From Streptomyces cyaneofuscatus (GTDB lineage: Bacteria; Actinomycetota; Actinomycetes; Streptomycetales; Streptomycetaceae), in contig NZ_JOEM01000004.1 in NCBI RefSeq assembly GCF_000718135.1, forward strand, positions 344,230 to 408,229: a DNA stretch of 64,000 nucleotides, in the 5' to 3' direction. Positions 60,186 to 64,000 of this stretch are shown piece after piece. Every line of letters starts with the position of its first letter. The first letter of the stretch is position 1. Below the pieces are notes generated by a model. That model was given only the letters and a program-made list of their open reading frames with translations. It did not search any database and was not told the DNA's origin. The translations under genes and the position numbers were made by a program.

Positions 60186-60632
60186 GTGACGGCGTGGGAT
60201 ATCAAACCGCAGGGTGTGCAAGGTCAGTTGAAGGTCGTCGGCACGCATGCCGGTGATCTGGAGAAGGCGCTGGGCGCCTGGCTGACCGATGTGGCGGAGG
60301 CTGCGCAGGCGGCGGGAACGGCGATCCCGGGCGGCACGGAAGCCGGGCAGCCGGTGGGTCCGGTGGCGCCGGGCCGGCAACCGGGCCCGGTGGCAGGGAG
60401 CATCGTCGCCCCGTCCGCGACGGGACCGGTGGCGGCGGCGCTGGGTGAATACGTGACTGCCCGCAAGCCGAAGCTGAAGTCGATGGCGGAGCGGATCCAG
60501 GCCGCGGTGCTGGGCGCTGCCACAGCGACGAACGAGTATGTGGAGGGCGACCTCGACACGGCCAAGCAGGCGCAGGACGCCGCCAAGTCGGTCCGCCTGG
60601 ACCTGCTCAAGGAGCTGGGGGGCCGCAAGTGA
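60186..60632 (+). CDS. Small helical ESX-associated protein (DUF6507-like)
   Basis: 148 residues from GTG 60186 (VTAWDIKPQGVQGQLKVVGT). Two long helical parts (HAGDLEKALGAWLTDVAEAA and EYVTARKPKLKSMAERIQAA) separated by a Gly/Pro-rich linker, ending EYVEGDLDTAKQAQDAAKSV. This EspC/WXG-like build and the overlap of its stop with the toxin start (GTGA at 60629-60632) suggest a partner or chaperone that is co-exported with, or targets, the large toxin. Similar proteins recur next to Streptomyces T7SS toxins. The name DUF6507 is from memory. Confidence 0.72.
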   Translation: MTAWDIKPQGVQGQLKVVGTHAGDLEKALGAWLTDVAEAAQAAGTAIPGGTEAGQPVGPVAPGRQPGPVAGSIVAPSATGPVAAALGEYVTARKPKLKSMAERIQAAVLGAATATNEYVEGDLDTAKQAQDAAKSVRLDLLKELGGRK

Positions 60633-63607
60633 GCGAGAACGACCCGGTTGACCCGTACGGCATACCGGTCTTCACCGGTGATCTGGCCGTGCTCGACCAG
60701 AAGGTGACCGCCCTGGCCAAGGACGGGGAGAAGATAGCGACGGCTGCCGGTGACGTCCACAGCAGCTTCGGCGGTCTGCGGGCCTTCTACCAGGCCCCCG
60801 AGGCTGACCAGTTGTTCGCGACAACGCAGCCGGTCACGACCACCGCGCAGGGTCTGAAGTCGGACGTCGCGGTCATCACCGGCGCCCTGGCCACCTACGC
60901 GGACGACGCGCAGCCGCTGGTGGCGAAGCTGAAGCGGCTGCGGGAGGAGGCCTCCACGTTCCTGGACAAGGCCAACGCCGACGACAAGTGGCGCGAGGAC
61001 GGCGACCTGGTCGAGGAGAACAACCGCCGGCACGGCGAGATCGCCGAGGCCTGGGCGGCGTTCCAGGCGGTCGAACGCAACTGCTACAACAAGATCATCT
61101 CCTTGGTGCCGGGCGGCACGCAGCTCAAGGTGGACGACGGCTCCGGCGGCAAGGGCATGTACGGCTACGACGCCGAGGCCCTGAAGCACGCCAAGGGCCT
61201 GCCCTGGGGCGACCCGGTGAAGGAGTCGACGCCCTGGTACCACATCCACGAGCACCTCTGGGACTTCGGCAAGGGCGTCGTCGTCGACGGTGTCTGGGGC
61301 ACGATCAAGGGCCTGGGCACCCTGGTCGGCACCGACGGCTGGGAGTCCATGAAGCAAGCCTGGACGGGCCTGGCCAAGCTGACCACGGGCGTCATCATCT
61401 CCACCACGCCGCTGGCAGCCGCGTTCTGGCTGACGCCCGAGGACAAGCTCCCCTCGTGGCTGCGGGACTCGCGCACCGCGATGAAGGAGACCGGCAAGGC
61501 ACTGCTGGCCTGGGACCAGTGGAGCGAGAACCCGTCACGCGCGGCGGGCGCGGTCACCTTCAACGTGGTGACCACCGTCTTCACCGGCGGCACCGGCGGC
61601 GCAGTCGCGGGCGGCGGCAAGGCGGCCCTCGCGGCGAAGGCGCTCTCCTTCGCCGGCAAGGCAGGCCGGGCCATCGACCCGATGACGTACCTCTTCAAGG
61701 GCGCGGGCGCGGGCCTGACGAAGATCAGCGATGTGATGGCCGGCCTCAAGGGGATGGGCAACATCGAGATCCCCACCCTTCCGCCAGGCTCGATCACGCT
61801 CCCGGACGGCGGGTTCAAGCTGGCCGACGGCACTCTGCACCTGCCTGAGGGCGCGGCGGTCCCGGACGGCGCGTTCGAAGTCCCGAAGGGCGCGGTCAAG
61901 CTTCCCGACGGCATGGACATCCCCGCCGGAGCGGTCGACCTCGGCGACGGCGTGGTCCGCCTCCCCGAGGGCATGACCCCGCCCGCGGGCTCCCTGCCGA
62001 TCCCGGAGGGCGCCCTCAAACTCCCGGAGGGCACCACCGCCCTTCCCGAAGGCACCGTCCGAGGCACCGACAAGGACGGCAACATCGTCCACCTCGACCG
62101 CGAGGGCAACATCCTCAAGGAGGACGGCACCCTCAAGCAACACCACTCCGCCGCCCCCGACGGCAACCCGGCCGACGGCGCCCCCGTCAGGACCGACGCG
62201 GACACCCCGCTGCCCCGCACCCCCGCCGAGGAATCGGCCCTGGTCGGTGCGGGCGCCCGCACCGGCGGCGGCGACAGCATCCGCCTGGGCTCGGACTTCA
62301 GCGACACGGGACGGCTCGGCGACGACGCAGCCCGTACGGGCGACAACGTGACGGCCCCCGACAGGACACCGGGCGGCACCGCGAACAACCTTCCGGGCGG
62401 CTCGGCCCCGGACAACTTGCCGACCAACAGCCTGGACAACGGCACCCCGCGCGGCGGCCCGGGCGACCACCTTCCGGCGAACCATCTCGACGGAGGCGGC
62501 CCCACGGGCACAGGAAGCCGCGACCTACCCGGCGGATCAGCCGCAGACAACGGGATACCGAGCGGCGGCTCCAACACTGGCGGTGTTCCCGGCCCCCGGA
62601 ACCCTGACAGTGCCGACCTCGGCGGGGTCGACGATGCGGCCCGTGGCAGCGACGGCACTTCTACGCCGCCGGGCGCGGCACACCAGCCCGTACCGCGCCC
62701 CACCTTCATGCTTGACGGCCCCAACCCGTACGGGAGGCCCGGTTCCCTGACCCTGGAGCAGATCGAGGACATCCAGGTGTACAGGGCGAACGAGGAGCCG
62801 GGCTACTTCGAGCGTTACTACCGAAGTGACGGGACTCGCAAGCGAGTCGAGGTCCATGACGAGAGCGGATTCACTCCCCCACAGCTCGCTCAACTATCGA
62901 AGGACGCTCCCTGGGGCCGCGCCAAGGACGCGCCCGCACCTCCCAAACCTCACTTCCTCGACTCGAACTACATTTCGGTGGGGGCGGATACCGTAAAGAG
63001 CCAAGCCAGGCTCAAGATTCTTGACACAGCTGCACAGAAGCGCTATTTCGCTATTCAGTGGGACAATCTCGTAGCAAAATGGAAGGGTGAGACAGGGCTC
63101 GCTCACGAAGCGTTGGGCACGCCCCAATCGGCTGCGCAATGGGCTGAAGCTCGGGGAACCTACAAGGAATCTCACACCCACATGGGGAAAGCCGCCGAAG
63201 AATTCGGCGAGAAGGCGGCAGAGCATCACTTCATCGCAGAACGATACCCAGACTTCGAGAAGCAGTCGCTCCTCGGCCCGAAGAGCGGCAATGATCAGTT
63301 CGACCAAGTCTGGAAACACGATGATGGCCGAGTTGTCGTCATCGAAGCGAAAAGCAGCGTCGATACAGAGCTGGGCAGGCGAAAGCTCCCCAACGGTAGG
63401 CAGGTCTCCCAAGGCAGCAGAGAGTACTTCCTGGACATCATCGCAGAGATGAAGAAGCGCGGTGAACGCGATACCGTTCGCGATCTGCAAAAAGCCCTCA
63501 AGGCCGGAAAACTGGACTACGTCGTCGTCAAGGGCGAAAAGAATGCTGGAACGTATACTGGCTACCAGTACCGGCGGTTCGACATCAGCAAGGGGACTCT
63601 TCCGTGA
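60629..63607 (+). CDS. Polymorphic toxin exported by the ESX system, PD-(D/E)xK nuclease tip
   Basis: 992 residues in three parts. Residues 1-125 are a helical WXG/LXG-like targeting domain (DLAVLDQKVTALAKDGEKIA, RAFYQAPEADQLFATTQPV). Residues 130-385 form a pretoxin region with hydrophobic segments. Residues 386-475 are a repeated LPDG/LPEG stalk, followed by a 220-residue Gly/Asn/Pro/Thr linker. The last 230 residues have a different base composition and contain a restriction-endonuclease core: Asp892 in FDQVW, Glu906 and Lys908 in VVVIEAKSS. This predicts DNA (or RNA) cleavage. The start overlaps the previous gene and the stop overlaps the immunity gene. Confidence 0.88.
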   Translation: MSENDPVDPYGIPVFTGDLAVLDQKVTALAKDGEKIATAAGDVHSSFGGLRAFYQAPEADQLFATTQPVTTTAQGLKSDVAVITGALATYADDAQPLVAKLKRLREEASTFLDKANADDKWREDGDLVEENNRRHGEIAEAWAAFQAVERNCYNKIISLVPGGTQLKVDDGSGGKGMYGYDAEALKHAKGLPWGDPVKESTPWYHIHEHLWDFGKGVVVDGVWGTIKGLGTLVGTDGWESMKQAWTGLAKLTTGVIISTTPLAAAFWLTPEDKLPSWLRDSRTAMKETGKALLAWDQWSENPSRAAGAVTFNVVTTVFTGGTGGAVAGGGKAALAAKALSFAGKAGRAIDPMTYLFKGAGAGLTKISDVMAGLKGMGNIEIPTLPPGSITLPDGGFKLADGTLHLPEGAAVPDGAFEVPKGAVKLPDGMDIPAGAVDLGDGVVRLPEGMTPPAGSLPIPEGALKLPEGTTALPEGTVRGTDKDGNIVHLDREGNILKEDGTLKQHHSAAPDGNPADGAPVRTDADTPLPRTPAEESALVGAGARTGGGDSIRLGSDFSDTGRLGDDAARTGDNVTAPDRTPGGTANNLPGGSAPDNLPTNSLDNGTPRGGPGDHLPANHLDGGGPTGTGSRDLPGGSAADNGIPSGGSNTGGVPGPRNPDSADLGGVDDAARGSDGTSTPPGAAHQPVPRPTFMLDGPNPYGRPGSLTLEQIEDIQVYRANEEPGYFERYYRSDGTRKRVEVHDESGFTPPQLAQLSKDAPWGRAKDAPAPPKPHFLDSNYISVGADTVKSQARLKILDTAAQKRYFAIQWDNLVAKWKGETGLAHEALGTPQSAAQWAEARGTYKESHTHMGKAAEEFGEKAAEHHFIAERYPDFEKQSLLGPKSGNDQFDQVWKHDDGRVVVIEAKSSVDTELGRRKLPNGRQVSQGSREYFLDIIAEMKKRGERDTVRDLQKALKAGKLDYVVVKGEKNAGTYTGYQYRRFDISKGTLP

Positions 63608-64000
63608 CCACGACTATCGCCCGCCATGATCTGTCGGCAGGCCCCGATACCGAACGCCTCGCGGACGGTCTTGACGAAGACCTGATCGAGGAAATCGATG
63701 ACCTTGAGACGACTGCGGTGCTCATCGACTCGGCCTTCAGCTCCGCCCGTCTGTCCTTGAGTGCCAGGTGCGTGGCAGACCCGCGAGCCTCGGCGATCGA
63801 GACGTGGGAGTCCACAGTCAATGCCCTCCAGCTCGGTTCGGCACTGTTCGCGGTGACAGGTGTGCAGGACGGCTCGGTCGAATGCCGGATCAACCGAAAG
63901 TTGCGGACCATCCCGGCGACCGGACCGATGTCCACTGCTGACGCCGGCACGTGGCTCTCCGCCTTCTGGCTGGCCGTCATCTGCCGTGACCAGGACCGAA
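63604..64000 (+). CDS. Immunity protein for the nuclease toxin (Imm49-like), partial
   Basis: GTG at 63604 overlaps the toxin stop (GTGA) and the frame stays open to the right edge, 132 codons. It begins VTTTIARHDLSAGPDTERLA; WESTVNALQLGSALFAVTGV and PATGPMSTADAGTWLSAFWL followed by AVICRDQDR resemble Imm49-family immunity proteins of actinobacterial polymorphic toxin loci. Acidic N-terminal helices (DEDLIEEIDDLET) fit a protein that blocks a basic nuclease surface. Its position and coupling make the immunity role very likely; the family assignment is by eye. Confidence 0.75.
   Translation, partial: MTTTIARHDLSAGPDTERLADGLDEDLIEEIDDLETTAVLIDSAFSSARLSLSARCVADPRASAIETWESTVNALQLGSALFAVTGVQDGSVECRINRKLRTIPATGPMSTADAGTWLSAFWLAVICRDQDR

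Noticed and set aside
1..64000. tRNA, rRNA, insertion sequences, prophage or attachment sites
   Set aside because: I saw no cloverleaf with a TTCGAATC-type arm, no transposase, no integrase and no flanking direct repeats in the window.

Overview
The window is about 64 kb of very GC-rich DNA with GTG/ATG starts after AGGAG-type ribosome binding sites, tightly overlapping genes, a TTA codon in a regulator, and a gene set (LanM, LanKC, LuxR/LAL and SARP regulators, RNHCP proteins, a Streptomyces-type ESX locus, an S37 peptidase) that points to a Streptomyces chromosome. I found no tRNA, rRNA or insertion sequence.

Layout. 1-2.6 kb: the 5' part of a DUF4157 gene (family linked to extracellular contractile injection systems), a small ATP-binding protein, a three-repeat type I-E-like CRISPR array without cas genes, and gene debris. 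2.6-7.7 kb: a secreted PA14/fibronectin-III protein, a small membrane protein, a methyltransferase, TspO, and two adjacent RNHCP zinc-binding proteins. 8-12.3 kb: a three-gene sugar catabolism operon (sugar isomerase, DUF993/DHDPS-like, Gfo/Idh) divergent from a LacI regulator, with a palindromic operator between them.

12.5-32.7 kb is the most interesting part, an island of peptide-modifying genes. It holds (a) a class II LanM synthetase followed by a 64-residue precursor-like peptide that contains no cysteine, then a LAL regulator with a TTA codon and a SARP; (b) a class III unit, precursor-hairpin-MFS-LanKC, whose precursor has a leader motif of the VLDLQ type but a core with the only Cys in front of the Ser/Thr residues; (c) divergent from it, an overlapping trio of radical SAM/SPASM protein, heme-oxygenase-like diiron protein and a 75-residue acidic helical peptide ending in AGGALF; and (d) a nucleotide cyclase-AAA-TPR signalling protein, a cytoplasmic subtilisin-like protease and a GAF protein. 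Units (c) and (d) together look like an uncharacterised peptide-maturation system with its own sensor and protease.

32.8-50.7 kb is mixed housekeeping and accessory metabolism: a second sugar isomerase, a DMT exporter with a divergent LysR gene, a secreted GH3 (NagZ-like) glycosidase, an S37 peptidase, a fused asymmetric ABC exporter, a HigB/HigA-type toxin-antitoxin pair, and a ThDP enzyme-agmatinase/guanidinobutyrase-sodium symporter set beside a PucR regulator (probably guanidino-compound or arginine catabolism).

50.7-64 kb is a type VII (ESX) secretion locus: a small membrane protein, EccD, a ParA/MinD-like ATPase with a proline-rich tail, EccC with three ATPase domains, a DUF6177-like protein, two WXG100-type peptides in which Trp is replaced (FNG and YHG), a small helical protein, then a 992-residue polymorphic toxin with a beta-repeat stalk and a lower-GC PD-(D/E)xK nuclease tip, overlapped by its immunity gene, which runs off the right edge. 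eccB, eccE and mycP are not in the window.
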